Position numbers and translations under genes: made by a program
Shown: piece by piece, positions 1 to 5,378 of the stretch
Layout: the number at the start of each line of letters is the position of its first letter
How positions within the stretch are numbered: the first letter of the stretch is position 1
NCBI GenBank assembly: GCA_021812735.1
Contig: JAKAMV010000699.1
Location: forward strand, 1-5,437
Direction of reading: 5' to 3'
DNA length: 5,437 nucleotides
Origin: Chloroflexota bacterium
Lineage (GTDB): Bacteria > Chloroflexota > Limnocylindria > Limnocylindrales > CSP1-4
Notes under the pieces: model-generated
What the model was told of the DNA's origin: nothing
Database searches by the model: none
What the model saw: only the letters and a program-made list of their open reading frames with translations

Positions 1-19
1 TTCCTCAGCCAACGTGCAG

Positions 20-25
20 TATGAC
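20..25 (+). promoter_or_regulatory. Left-end -10-like half of a split junction promoter
   Basis: TATGAC matches the sigma-70 -10 consensus at 4 of 6 positions and lies just upstream of the first bridge-RNA stem. No good -35 precedes it in the integrated form. In IS110 elements the circular form joins right end to left end and can build a promoter for the bridge RNA and transposase. Here the partner would be TTGACA at 1364-1369. With a CC core the spacer in the circle would be 16 nt; with a CT core it would be 22 nt, which is too long. Confidence 0.4.
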
Positions 26-31
26 CTCATC

Positions 32-184
32 GGGCTCTCAGGTTGAGGGCGTCCACTGGCCACGTCGGGAGCCGGCGGCGGCTCTGGCTGTCGTCCCCGC
101 AGCACGGCCCGCTCGGACACCTGAATGTCATGAAGACGGGCCTCGCTGGTGACAACGTTGGGTTCTCAGCGGAACCAGCACCAG
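32..184 (+). ncRNA. Candidate IS110 bridge RNA in the left end
   Basis: The stretch before the transposase gene folds by eye into the order described for IS110 bridge RNAs. (1) A 5' stem-loop: 34-40 pairs with 44-50, 7 bp with one G-U and loop GGT. (2) A small hairpin: 69-73 with 80-84. (3) A target-loop candidate: GGCCCG 106-111 with CGGGCC 137-142, apical stem GACA 116-119 with TGTC 126-129, leaving internal-loop strands CTCG (112-115) and ATGAAGA (130-136). (4) A donor-loop candidate: CTGGTG 146-151 with CACCAG 179-184, enclosing CAACGTTG and CAGCGG. ATGAAGA is the reverse complement of 1378-1384, just outside the right end. CTCGG resembles CTCAG (4-8) on the left. ACGTTGG (155-161) is complementary to 9-15, and CAGCGG (167-172) is identical to right-end 1368-1373. 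RNA ends are inferred; no folding program was run. Confidence 0.6.
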
Positions 185-188
185 GAGG
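183..188 (+). promoter_or_regulatory. Shine-Dalgarno that fixes the transposase start
   Basis: AGGAGG ends 8 nt before the ATG at 197, so that ATG is preferred over the in-frame GTG at 149. The first two bases also belong to the 3' strand of the donor-loop stem (179-184). Folding of the bridge RNA could therefore reduce ribosome access on the same transcript; this last point is inference. Confidence 0.75.
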
Positions 189-196
189 CCCAGGTC

Positions 197-1240
197 ATGT
201 TGTACGCCGGATTGGACCTGTCGCGCCAGAGGCTCGATGTGCACGTGCTCGACGAGGAGGGCCGGACGGTCGAGGTGACCGCTGTCCACCCCGATGCCGA
301 CGCCCTGCGCACGCTGGTCGGCCTCATCGGCCGGCATGGCGACCAGGTGGCCGCGACGATCGAGTCGATGAACGGCGCCCGCTTCGTCCACGACACGCTC
401 GAGCTCGCCGGCTGGGAGGTCGAGATCGCGGACGCGCTCAAGGTGAAGGGAATCGCCCCGCTCGCCGCCAAGACCGACCGGATCGACGCCCGGGCGCTCG
501 CCGAGCTCGGCCGGCGGGACCTCGTGCCCGCGATCTGGCTGCCCGACCCGACCGTCCGGGCCGAGCGGGAGCGGGCGAGGCTCCGCCTCCACCTCGTCCG
601 CCGCCGCACGGCGCTCAAGAACCGGGTCCACGCGACGCTCATCGCCTTCGGCCGCCCCGTGGCGGCGAGCGACCTGTTCGGGGTCGCCGGGCGGGAGCTG
701 CTGGCCTCGCTCGCGGTCCCCGAGCCCTGGGCGACCACCCTCGAGCGGAGCCTGCGCCTCGTCGACGAGCTCGGCCGCCAGGTCGACGAGTGCGAGCAGG
801 AGCTGCGGGCGGCGGGCGCCGACCGTCCCGACATCGAGCTGCTGCGGACGGCCCCGGGGATCGGCTGGGTCCTCGGCTGCACGATCGCGTCCGAGCTCGG
901 CGACATCGGGCGGTTCTCCAGCCCCAAGAAGCTCGCCGGGTACACGGGCCTGTGCCCGATCGTGCGCCGGTCGGGCGGGAGGGACGACCGGGGGCCGCTC
1001 GCCAAGAACGGGCCCAAGTACCTGCGCTGGGCGCTGATCGAGGCGGCGACCCACGCCGCCCGCCACCCGGCGTACAGGGAGCGGTACGAGCGCAACAAGC
1101 GCCGGCTCGGCCGCCAGCGGGGCTCCAAGGTCGCCCGGGTCGACATCGCCCGCGAGCTGTCCACCGCCATCTGGCACATGCTCACCAAGCGTGAGCCGTT
1201 CGCTCCCGGCAGGCCCCACGTGGCCCCTCTGGTCGCTTGA
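197..1240 (+). CDS. IS110-family transposase (DEDD recombinase)
   Basis: This 347-residue protein is the bridge-RNA-guided recombinase of the element and acts on DNA in the cytoplasm. The N-terminal RuvC-like DEDD domain shows D7 (in YAGLDLS), E56 (in ATIESMNGA), D94 and D97 (in KTDRIDARAL), the four expected acidic residues. A central Arg-rich helical part (about 118-205) includes RRRTALKNRVHATL. The C-terminal Tnp domain has the helix-hairpin-like segment LLRTAPGIGWVLGCTIASEL (216-235) and GYTGLCPIVRRSGG (248-261), where S259 is the likely nucleophilic serine, followed by AKNGPKYLRWALIEAA. Length is normal for the family and no frameshift or internal stop is seen, so the gene looks intact. 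The ATG at 197 is chosen because AGGAGG lies 8 nt upstream. The earlier in-frame GTG at 149 falls inside the structured left-end RNA. Confidence 0.95.
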   Translation: MLYAGLDLSRQRLDVHVLDEEGRTVEVTAVHPDADALRTLVGLIGRHGDQVAATIESMNGARFVHDTLELAGWEVEIADALKVKGIAPLAAKTDRIDARALAELGRRDLVPAIWLPDPTVRAERERARLRLHLVRRRTALKNRVHATLIAFGRPVAASDLFGVAGRELLASLAVPEPWATTLERSLRLVDELGRQVDECEQELRAAGADRPDIELLRTAPGIGWVLGCTIASELGDIGRFSSPKKLAGYTGLCPIVRRSGGRDDRGPLAKNGPKYLRWALIEAATHAARHPAYRERYERNKRRLGRQRGSKVARVDIARELSTAIWHMLTKREPFAPGRPHVAPLVA

Positions 1241-1363
1241 CGACCCCAATCTGAGATGGGCCGCCGGAGCATCCGATCCAACTTGGTCCTCACGGACGAT
1301 GAGGCGATAGAGAGATGAGCACGACTCACCCCGGCACCGACCCGCTCCGGGTCACCAGCCGCC

Positions 1364-1369
1364 TTGACA
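1364..1369 (+). promoter_or_regulatory. Right-end consensus -35 half of a split junction promoter
   Basis: TTGACA is a perfect sigma-70 -35 box, unusual in DNA this rich in GC, and lies about 7 nt inside the proposed right end. In the integrated element it points out into the flanking gene remnant. In the circular form it would face the left-end -10-like box at 20-25 and drive the bridge RNA and transposase. The position fits the reported right-end/left-end junction promoter of IS621, but the role here is inferred. Confidence 0.45.
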
Positions 1370-1376
1370 GCGGCCC

Positions 1377-1553
1377 TTCTTCATAGAGAGCGGGTGGCGC
1401 ATCCGCTTCGTGCCGCTCCGGTGAAACCGCACGTCGTGGCGGGCCCACCTCGCGATCTGGGAGGCGCCCGACGACGGCGGCCTCGAGACCGAGCGGGGCG
1501 ACAAGGTGAGCCACGAGGGGTACGAGGTGGGGCCGAGGGAGGAGGACCGATGA
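1377..1553 (+). pseudogene. 3' remnant of an unrecognised gene cut by the IS110 element
   Basis: Directly after the right end of the element, the frame starting at 1377 reads FFIESGWRIRFVPLR, then TGA (1422-1424), then a 42-residue open stretch (1425-1550) beginning NRTSWRAHLAIWEAPDDGGL and ending VGPREEDR before TGA 1551-1553. Nearly every codon ends in G or C, more strongly than in the stretch downstream, which suggests it was coding. There is no ATG, GTG or TTG start just after the first TGA, so it is not a small intact gene. I read it as the C-terminal end of a gene whose 5' part lies left of the element, with a second lesion at the in-frame TGA. I do not recognise the protein. Real coding origin is likely but not proven. 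Confidence 0.45.
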
Positions 1554-1788
1554 GCCCGTGGCGGTGTCGAGCTGGTGCGCCGATGCGCTGATCGCTCGCT
1601 GGCCGAGCCGCCACAGGGTCAGGAGCACGTCCCGGACGCAGGGACCGCGCCATGGATCCCGGGAACGGCTCCGCAGCCCCGCACGTCGCCCCGCCCGGTG
1701 ACCCCAAGCCGAGTCATCGGGCGCCCGCTCACGCTAGGGAGCCCCGGCCGCCGCAACCGGTGGGCGGCCTGAGGACCGCGCCACTCGC
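1554..1788. other. Intergenic stretch with no convincing gene
   Basis: Open frames here have weaker codon bias than the real genes and no recognisable protein. An AGGAGG (1540-1545) precedes ATG 1550, which overlaps the preceding stop as ATGA, but that frame closes after 13 codons (TGA 1589-1591). It may be the decayed start of a second gene in the interrupted operon. Two inverted repeats are visible: GTGGCGG/CCGCCAC (1558-1564 and 1608-1614, 43-nt loop) and GGCCGCC/GGCGGCC (1746-1752 and 1763-1769, 10-nt loop). The first is too short overall (57 nt) to be a tRNA. Confidence 0.5.
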
Positions 1789-1814
1789 ACGGAGGCGAGG
1801 GCATCCGCCTCCGT
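1789..1814 (-). terminator. Hairpin after upp, probable terminator without U-tract
   Basis: ACGGAGGCG (1789-1797) and CGCCTCCGT (1806-1814) form a perfect 9-bp stem with an 8-nt loop, starting 17 nt after the upp stop codon on the minus strand. No T-run follows on that strand. This is common for hairpins in very GC-rich genomes, so it may act as a non-canonical terminator or as a 3'-end stabiliser. A second hairpin (1746-1769) lies just beyond it in the direction of upp transcription. Confidence 0.55.
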
Positions 1815-1831
1815 TACCACCGCCTCAACGT

Positions 1832-2476
1832 TCAGCCCGCGTCGCCCGTCCCGAACTGGCGGTCGCCGGCGTCGCCCAGGCCCGGCATGATGTAGCCCTT
1901 GTCGTTGAGCTGGCGGTCGAGCGCCGCGCAGTAGATCTCCACGTCCGGGTGCGCCCGGCTCACCGCGGCCACGCCCTCGGGCGCGGCGATCAGGTTGACG
2001 AGCTTGATCCGGACCGCGCCCCAGCGCTTGAGGACCTCGATGGCCGCTGTGGCCGAGCCGCCCGTTGCGAGCATCGGGTCCAGGATCAGGCACAGGTCCA
2101 CGGTCGCGCTGTTCGGGAGCTTGTTGTAGTACTCGACCGGCCGCAGGGTGCGCTCGTCGCGGAACAGGCCCAGGTGCCATACCTGCGCGGTGGGCATCAG
2201 CTCGAGGAAGGCGTCCACCATGCCCAGGCCGGCGCGCAGGATCGGGATGAAGCCGATCCGGTCAGCCAGCTCCTCGCCCGCCATGACCTCGAGCGGGGTC
2301 GGCACGTCGATGGGGCGCGTGCGCGCGTCGGCGAGCGCCTCGTAGCCCAGCAGCCAGGACAGCTCGCGCACCACCTCGCGGAACTTCTTGGGCTCGGTCG
2401 TCTGCTCACGCAGGATGCCGAGCTTGTGGCGGACCGCGGGGTGCTGCGACACGTGGAGATTCGGCCAGTCGGTCAC
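1832..2476 (-). CDS. upp: Uracil phosphoribosyltransferase
   Basis: This 214-residue cytoplasmic enzyme converts uracil and PRPP to UMP and diphosphate in pyrimidine salvage. The family signatures are all present: the [18 protein letters not shown] block (78-95), [19 protein letters not shown] (103-121), the PRPP-binding loop [18 protein letters not shown] (130-147) and the uracil-binding C-terminus [17 protein letters not shown] (194-210). The usual family length is about 208-209. Here four extra residues (GDAG) follow the normal end and repeat part of the preceding motif. The start is GTG at 2474-2476, with GAGGG about 6 nt upstream; from there the N-terminus begins [13 protein letters not shown], as expected. 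Further in-frame extension would run antisense into the asparaginase gene and is rejected. The gene stands alone, divergent from the asparaginase gene, with a hairpin after its stop. Confidence 0.97.
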   Translation of the reverse strand: MTDWPNLHVSQHPAVRHKLGILREQTTEPKKFREVVRELSWLLGYEALADARTRPIDVPTPLEVMAGEELADRIGFIPILRAGLGMVDAFLELMPTAQVWHLGLFRDERTLRPVEYYNKLPNSATVDLCLILDPMLATGGSATAAIEVLKRWGAVRIKLVNLIAAPEGVAAVSRAHPDVEIYCAALDRQLNDKGYIMPGLGDAGDRQFGTGDAG

Positions 2477-2547
2477 CTGGATCCCTCGCGCTGATCGGTT
2501 GGGGCGGGTTGGGCGGCCGCCGCCGCGGGACGCCGGCTCCGGGCCGA

Positions 2548-2553
2548 ATCCTA
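2548..2553 (-). promoter_or_regulatory. Possible -10 box for upp
   Basis: On the minus strand this reads TAGGAT, matching the TAnnnT core and 4 of 6 bases of TATAAT. It would start a transcript roughly 65 nt before the upp GTG. No clear -35 is visible. It overlaps the 10-bp palindrome at 2552-2561. Confidence 0.3.
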
Positions 2554-2561
2554 CCGCGGTA
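2552..2561. promoter_or_regulatory. Palindrome between the divergent -10 boxes
   Basis: TACCGCGGTA is a perfect 10-bp palindrome in the upp/asparaginase intergenic region. It overlaps the minus-strand TAGGAT at one end and the plus-strand TATCCT at the other, and is bordered by a direct repeat of ATCCT (2548-2552 and 2561-2565). The position would suit an operator that controls both genes. Its function is inferred, and short GC-rich palindromes also arise by chance here. Confidence 0.3.
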
Positions 2562-2565
2562 TCCT
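2560..2565 (+). promoter_or_regulatory. -10 box for a leaderless asparaginase transcript
   Basis: TATCCT lies 8 nt before ATG 2574, and no Shine-Dalgarno is visible between or upstream. That spacing places the transcription start at or next to the A of the ATG, the arrangement of leaderless mRNAs common in high-GC bacteria. Confidence 0.45.
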
Positions 2566-2573
2566 CGCTGCCG

Positions 2574-3689
2574 ATGGCTGCCCGAACCCCTGCCAAGTCG
2601 TCCCGCGGGTCCACCCCGCCCGTCCTCGTGCGCCAGGTGCGCAACGGCGTGGTGGAGTCCGTGCACCGGGGGGACGTCGTGGAGGCCGGCGTCGACGGCA
2701 GGCTGCGGCGCGCCATCGGCGACCCGGAGCGCGTGGTGTTCCTGCGGTCTACGGTGAAGCCGTTCGGACTCGTCGCGCTGCTCCGGGCGGGCGGCCGCAA
2801 GGCGTTCGACCTCGCGTCGGACGAGCTGGCCATCATGGCCTCGTCCCACTCGGGCGAGGACATCCACGTCCGGACGCTCCAGGCGCTCTACCGGCGGGTC
2901 GGGGTGGGCACCTCGCTCCTGGCCTGCGGCGCGGAGGGGATGCCGCTCGACGAGCTCACCGCGGCCCGGCTCGCCCGGGACGGGGAGCGGCCCGGCCCGG
3001 TCCGACACATGTGCTCGGGGCAGCACTCGGTGTTCATCCTGCTGTCCAAGCTCGGCGGCTGGGACGCCGACGGCTACTGGGAGGCGGACCACCCGGCCCA
3101 GCGCGCCTACGCGGAGACGGTCGCCGCGGTCTTCGACGTCCGCCCCGACCAGCTGCGCACGGGGATCGACGGCTGCGGGCTGCTCACCTACGCGTTCCGC
3201 CTGCGCGACGTCGCGCGCGCCTACGCGACGCTCGCCGCCCCGGACACACTCGCGGCGTCGGACGGCCGCTTCGTGCTCGCCCCCCACCTGCTGGCCGTGC
3301 GCGACGCCATGATCCGGCACCCCGAGCTGGTCGGAGGGACCCGCGAGCGGCTGGACACCGCGCTCATGAAGACTGCGCCGGGTCGCCTGGTCAGCAAGAG
3401 CGGCATGGAGGCGCTCCGCGGCGTCGGGATCCTGCCCGGGGCGCGCAGCGGGACGTCCGACACGAGTGCCAGCGGGCTCGCGCTCAAGATGGAGGACGGC
3501 GACGGGTATGACCGCGGGACCTACGCGGCCTCCGTTGAGGCGCTCGCGCAGGTGGGCCTGCTCGACGCGCAGGCGGTCCGGCAGCTGGGCCGCTACCACC
3601 ATCCGCCCAGCTACGACCCCCGCGGCCGGCTGTCGGCCGAGGCGATCCCGGAGTTCGAGCTCGTGCCGGTGGGCGAGCTCGTCGGCTGA
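2574..3689 (+). CDS. L-asparaginase, ReAV-like class 3 family (PF06089)
   Basis: This 371-residue, signal-less protein should hydrolyse asparagine to aspartate and ammonia in the cytoplasm. It matches the Asparaginase_II family typified by Rhizobium etli ReAV. The visible family blocks, with ReAV counterparts recalled from its published structure, are: ESVHRG (28-33); FLRSTVKPF (56-64) with the Ser-x-x-Lys pair S59/K62 (S48/K51); ASSHSGED (89-96) with S91 (S80); CSGQH (147-151) with C147 (C135); IDGCG (198-202) with D199/C201 (D187/C189); and VSKSG (273-277) with K275 (K263). The notable deviation is Q150, where the family normally has the zinc-site lysine (K138, CSGKH). The C-terminal [14 protein letters not shown] block and HHPP are also typical. 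ATG 2574 fits the family N-terminus; the frame extends further upstream but runs antisense to upp. It is divergent from upp and heads the plus-strand cluster. Confidence 0.88.
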   Translation: MAARTPAKSSRGSTPPVLVRQVRNGVVESVHRGDVVEAGVDGRLRRAIGDPERVVFLRSTVKPFGLVALLRAGGRKAFDLASDELAIMASSHSGEDIHVRTLQALYRRVGVGTSLLACGAEGMPLDELTAARLARDGERPGPVRHMCSGQHSVFILLSKLGGWDADGYWEADHPAQRAYAETVAAVFDVRPDQLRTGIDGCGLLTYAFRLRDVARAYATLAAPDTLAASDGRFVLAPHLLAVRDAMIRHPELVGGTRERLDTALMKTAPGRLVSKSGMEALRGVGILPGARSGTSDTSASGLALKMEDGDGYDRGTYAASVEALAQVGLLDAQAVRQLGRYHHPPSYDPRGRLSAEAIPEFELVPVGELVG

Positions 3690-3743
3690 CGGCACCATGG
3701 CGGCCGACGTCCCGCGCGCCGCGCTGACGGGGAATGGGTCCGG

Positions 3744-4529
3744 ATGACGCCGCGACCCGACCCGTATCGCGTGCTCGGGCTGGTCCACGGTGCGTCCGCG
3801 GGCGAGATCCGGTCCGCCTACCGGCGGCTGGCCAAGCTGCACCACCCCGACACGGCGGGGGACCGCTCGGTCCAGCGCTTCCTCGCGATCCAGGCCGCCT
3901 ACGAGGCGCTGGTGGACGGCGATGGCCGGCTTCGGCCGCTCGGCTGGCCGGCCCGGGGTACGACGGGCAGGACGCGCGCGCCGAACGCCGGCGCCAAGGG
4001 CGCCTCGCGTGACGCTTGGCGGGCGCGCCAGGCTGGTCGCCCGGCGCCGGGCGACCGTACGTCAGGGGGCACCGCAGGCACCGGCGGTGCTGGGGACGGC
4101 TCGGGGAGGTCAGCTGCCGGGTCGCGGGCCGGGCGCGGCCCTGGCCCGAGCGGAAGCGGTCCACGTCCGAAGGGGTCTGGCGGCGACGCCCCGGGCGGCC
4201 CTCGCGGAGCCGGGCGCTCGAAGCCGGGCGAGCGCCGGACGGCCAGGCCGGGCTCCACCACCTACGACGAGGCGGCCCAGCCGCTGGACCCCTCCTGGGA
4301 GGGGGCCGCCTGGTACGGCGCGTCCTCGGGGCGGTACTGGACGCTCAATCCGCGCGAGTACGCGGACCCCCGTAAGCACGGTCCGGAGTACCAGGAGCGT
4401 GCGCGGCGGGCGGCGCGCGGGGGGGCGGCGCGCGAGGCATCCGCAAGGAACGCCAGCCGCCGGGCCGGCCCCGCCGGCGCTGCGCGCGCTGATGACGAGC
4501 CGTCGCCGGGCGATCCGGCAGAGCCGTAG
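3744..4529 (+). CDS. J-domain (DnaJ-like) protein with conserved C-terminal block
   Basis: This 261-residue protein begins with a J domain (about 5-57): DPYRVLGLVHGASAGEIRSA, then the HPD signature at 34-36, which stimulates Hsp70 (DnaK) ATPase. A low-complexity Gly/Arg/Ser/Pro linker (about 70-170) follows, then a Trp/Tyr-rich block (172-222) with PSWEGAAWYG, YWTLNPREYADPRKHGPEY and a basic helix, and finally an Ala/Arg tail. The Gly/Phe region, zinc fingers and substrate-binding domains of true DnaJ are absent, so it is a type III J protein of unknown client, probably cytoplasmic. The C-terminal block has few low-complexity residues and looks under selection. Start ATG 3744 places the J domain right at the N-terminus; GGGGAA 9 nt upstream is a weak Shine-Dalgarno. 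It lies 54 nt after the asparaginase stop and 10 nt before the next gene. Confidence 0.88.
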   Translation: MTPRPDPYRVLGLVHGASAGEIRSAYRRLAKLHHPDTAGDRSVQRFLAIQAAYEALVDGDGRLRPLGWPARGTTGRTRAPNAGAKGASRDAWRARQAGRPAPGDRTSGGTAGTGGAGDGSGRSAAGSRAGRGPGPSGSGPRPKGSGGDAPGGPRGAGRSKPGERRTARPGSTTYDEAAQPLDPSWEGAAWYGASSGRYWTLNPREYADPRKHGPEYQERARRAARGGAAREASARNASRRAGPAGAARADDEPSPGDPAEP

Positions 4530-4532
4530 ACT
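4527..4532 (+). promoter_or_regulatory. -10-like box for a leaderless DtxR-like gene
   Basis: TAGACT (4 of 6 matches to TATAAT) includes the TAG stop codon of the J-domain gene and lies 7 nt before ATG 4540. No Shine-Dalgarno is present, so either a leaderless transcript starts at the ATG or translation is coupled to the upstream gene. No convincing -35 is visible. Confidence 0.35.
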
Positions 4533-4539
4533 GCGCGCA

Positions 4540-5268
4540 ATGCGCCGCAACCATTCCGCCGACATCTCCGCCGCGGCCCAGGAGTACCTGCTCGCGCTCC
4601 GCGTGATGGGCTCGGACGGGCGGGCCGCCACCAGCGCGCAACTGGGCCGCCACGTCGGCGTGAGCACGCAGGCGGCGTCCGAGATGTGCCGACGCCTGGC
4701 CACGGATGGGCTGCTCGAGCCGGCCACCGGCAGGGGGCTCGTGCTCACCATCGCCGGCCGTGCCGCCGCCGACGCGATCTTCCGCCGTCACGCACTCCTC
4801 GAGTGGCTGCTGACGTCGATCATCGGCCTGTCGTGGGCGGAGAGCGACGTCGAGGCGACGCGCCTGCAGGGCGCCCTGTCCCCCCGTGTCGAGGCGCGGC
4901 TCGACGACCTGCTGGGCCATCCGGAGACGTGCCCGCACGGCAACCCGATCGACTTGGACACCGCGCATCGGCGCCCTGCCGGCGTGCCACTGGCCGAGCT
5001 GGAGTCGGGCGCCAGGGCGACGATCCTGCGGATTACCGAGGAGGCGGAGGAGGACGCGGGACTGCTCTCGTACCTCGAAGCGCGGGCGCTGACGCCGGGC
5101 GCGCACATTGCCGTGCTGGCGCGCTCCGAGTCGCTCGACTCGCTCACGCTCGAGGGGCCGCGCGGGCGGGCGACGCTGGGGCTCCGGCCGGCGTCGCTGA
5201 TACGCGCGGTGCCGGGCGAGGCGGACCCATCGCTGTTCCACGCTGTGCCCCCGCCCAGGGTCGGCTGA
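4540..5268 (+). CDS. DtxR/MntR-family transcriptional regulator with degenerate metal site
   Basis: This 242-residue protein has the full three-part layout of iron/manganese-dependent repressors. The N-terminal winged helix is about 8-72: AQEYLLAL, recognition helix near VSTQAASEMCRRLATDGLL, wing GRGLVLT. The dimerisation/metal domain is about 73-137: RRHALLEWLL, VEATRLQGALSPRVEARLDD and CPHGNPI. The C-terminal FeoA/SH3-like domain is about 150-225. By alignment by eye, H84 and E88 keep the HxxxE of DtxR site 1, but H98 corresponds to D103, and the primary-site C102/E105/H106 correspond to T107/Q110/G111. The usual metal ligands are therefore largely missing, so metal control may differ or be lost. 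ATG 4540 is chosen for the family N-terminus; an in-frame ATG at 4492 would add 16 basic residues inside the J-domain gene. Its target genes are not visible here. Confidence 0.9.
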   Translation: MRRNHSADISAAAQEYLLALRVMGSDGRAATSAQLGRHVGVSTQAASEMCRRLATDGLLEPATGRGLVLTIAGRAAADAIFRRHALLEWLLTSIIGLSWAESDVEATRLQGALSPRVEARLDDLLGHPETCPHGNPIDLDTAHRRPAGVPLAELESGARATILRITEEAEEDAGLLSYLEARALTPGAHIAVLARSESLDSLTLEGPRGRATLGLRPASLIRAVPGEADPSLFHAVPPPRVG

Positions 5269-5277
5269 AACCGGAGT

Positions 5278-5310
5278 AGGGGCAGGGCGTTCGGTCCGGC
5301 CCCCGCCCCT
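5278..5310 (+). terminator. GC-rich hairpin after the DtxR-like gene
   Basis: AGGGGC (5278-5283) pairs with GCCCCT (5305-5310), and GGGC (5285-5288) pairs inside with GCCC (5299-5302), with small bulges and a 10-nt loop. It begins 9 nt after the stop codon. No T-run follows, so termination is possible but unproven. Confidence 0.4.
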
Positions 5311-5333
5311 CGGCCCCCGCCCCTCGGCCCCGC
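5298..5333. repeat. 14-bp tandem repeat, two full copies plus a partial third
   Basis: GGCCCCCGCCCCTC occurs at 5298-5311 and again directly at 5312-5325, followed by a shortened GGCCCCGC (5326-5333). The first copy also supplies the right arm of the hairpin at 5278-5310. The origin is probably slippage in very GC-rich DNA. Confidence 0.8.
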
Positions 5334-5378
5334 ATTCCCCAGAGGCATCACTTTCGACTCCAGGGCGCGCAGGACTCG

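Larger units (their letters stand above)
9..1376 (+). mobile_element. IS110-group insertion sequence, apparently complete
   Basis: The element contains one DEDD transposase gene, a roughly 185-nt non-coding left end that folds into stem-loops, and a 136-nt right end. It has no terminal inverted repeats, as expected for the IS110 family, which moves through a circular intermediate using a bridge RNA. The structured RNA lies upstream of the gene, which is the IS110-group rather than the IS1111-group arrangement. The ends are inferred from three signs: the target-loop complementarity to 1378-1384, a consensus -35 (TTGACA, 1364-1369) near the right end, and a -10-like box (20-25) near the left end. 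The shared core could be CC (9-10 and 1375-1376) or CT (4-5 and 1376-1377), so the ends are uncertain by about 6 bp. Only some 8 nt of left flank is visible. Confidence 0.85.

Noticed and set aside
149..196. GTG at 149 as an earlier transposase start
   Set aside because: It lies inside the structured left-end RNA and has no Shine-Dalgarno at proper spacing; ATG 197 has AGGAGG 8 nt upstream and gives the normal N-terminus.
128..1329. Long minus-strand open frames over the transposase gene
   Set aside because: They are antisense products of GC-rich codon bias, with no recognisable motifs, whereas the plus frame has the complete DEDD and Ser motifs.
1558..1614. tRNA-like 7-bp terminal stem (GTGGCGG/CCGCCAC)
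   Set aside because: The total span is 57 nt, too short for a tRNA, and no anticodon or T-arm hairpin with TTC-type loop is present.
2477..2863. N-terminal extension of upp in frame
   Set aside because: It would overlap the divergent asparaginase gene; uracil phosphoribosyltransferases are about 208 residues and the GTG at 2476 gives the expected N-terminus.
3697..3747. 16-codon frame (MAADVPRAALTGNGSG) whose stop overlaps the J-domain ATG as ATGA
   Set aside because: No Shine-Dalgarno precedes it and it has no leader-peptide features; translation coupling is possible but cannot be supported from one sequence.
2406..3845. Minus-strand frame of 479 codons across the asparaginase gene
   Set aside because: It is a shadow of the high-GC plus-strand gene; composition is Arg/Ala/Gly-rich and no family features are visible.
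3790..4539. Upstream part of the DtxR frame, overlapping the J-domain gene
   Set aside because: The frame is open only because of base composition; the DtxR fold begins at about 4540 and the J-domain protein is clearly encoded in the other frame.
4345..5351. Minus-strand frames across the DtxR-like gene and the tail
   Set aside because: They are antisense to a well-recognised gene, with low-complexity products and no motifs.
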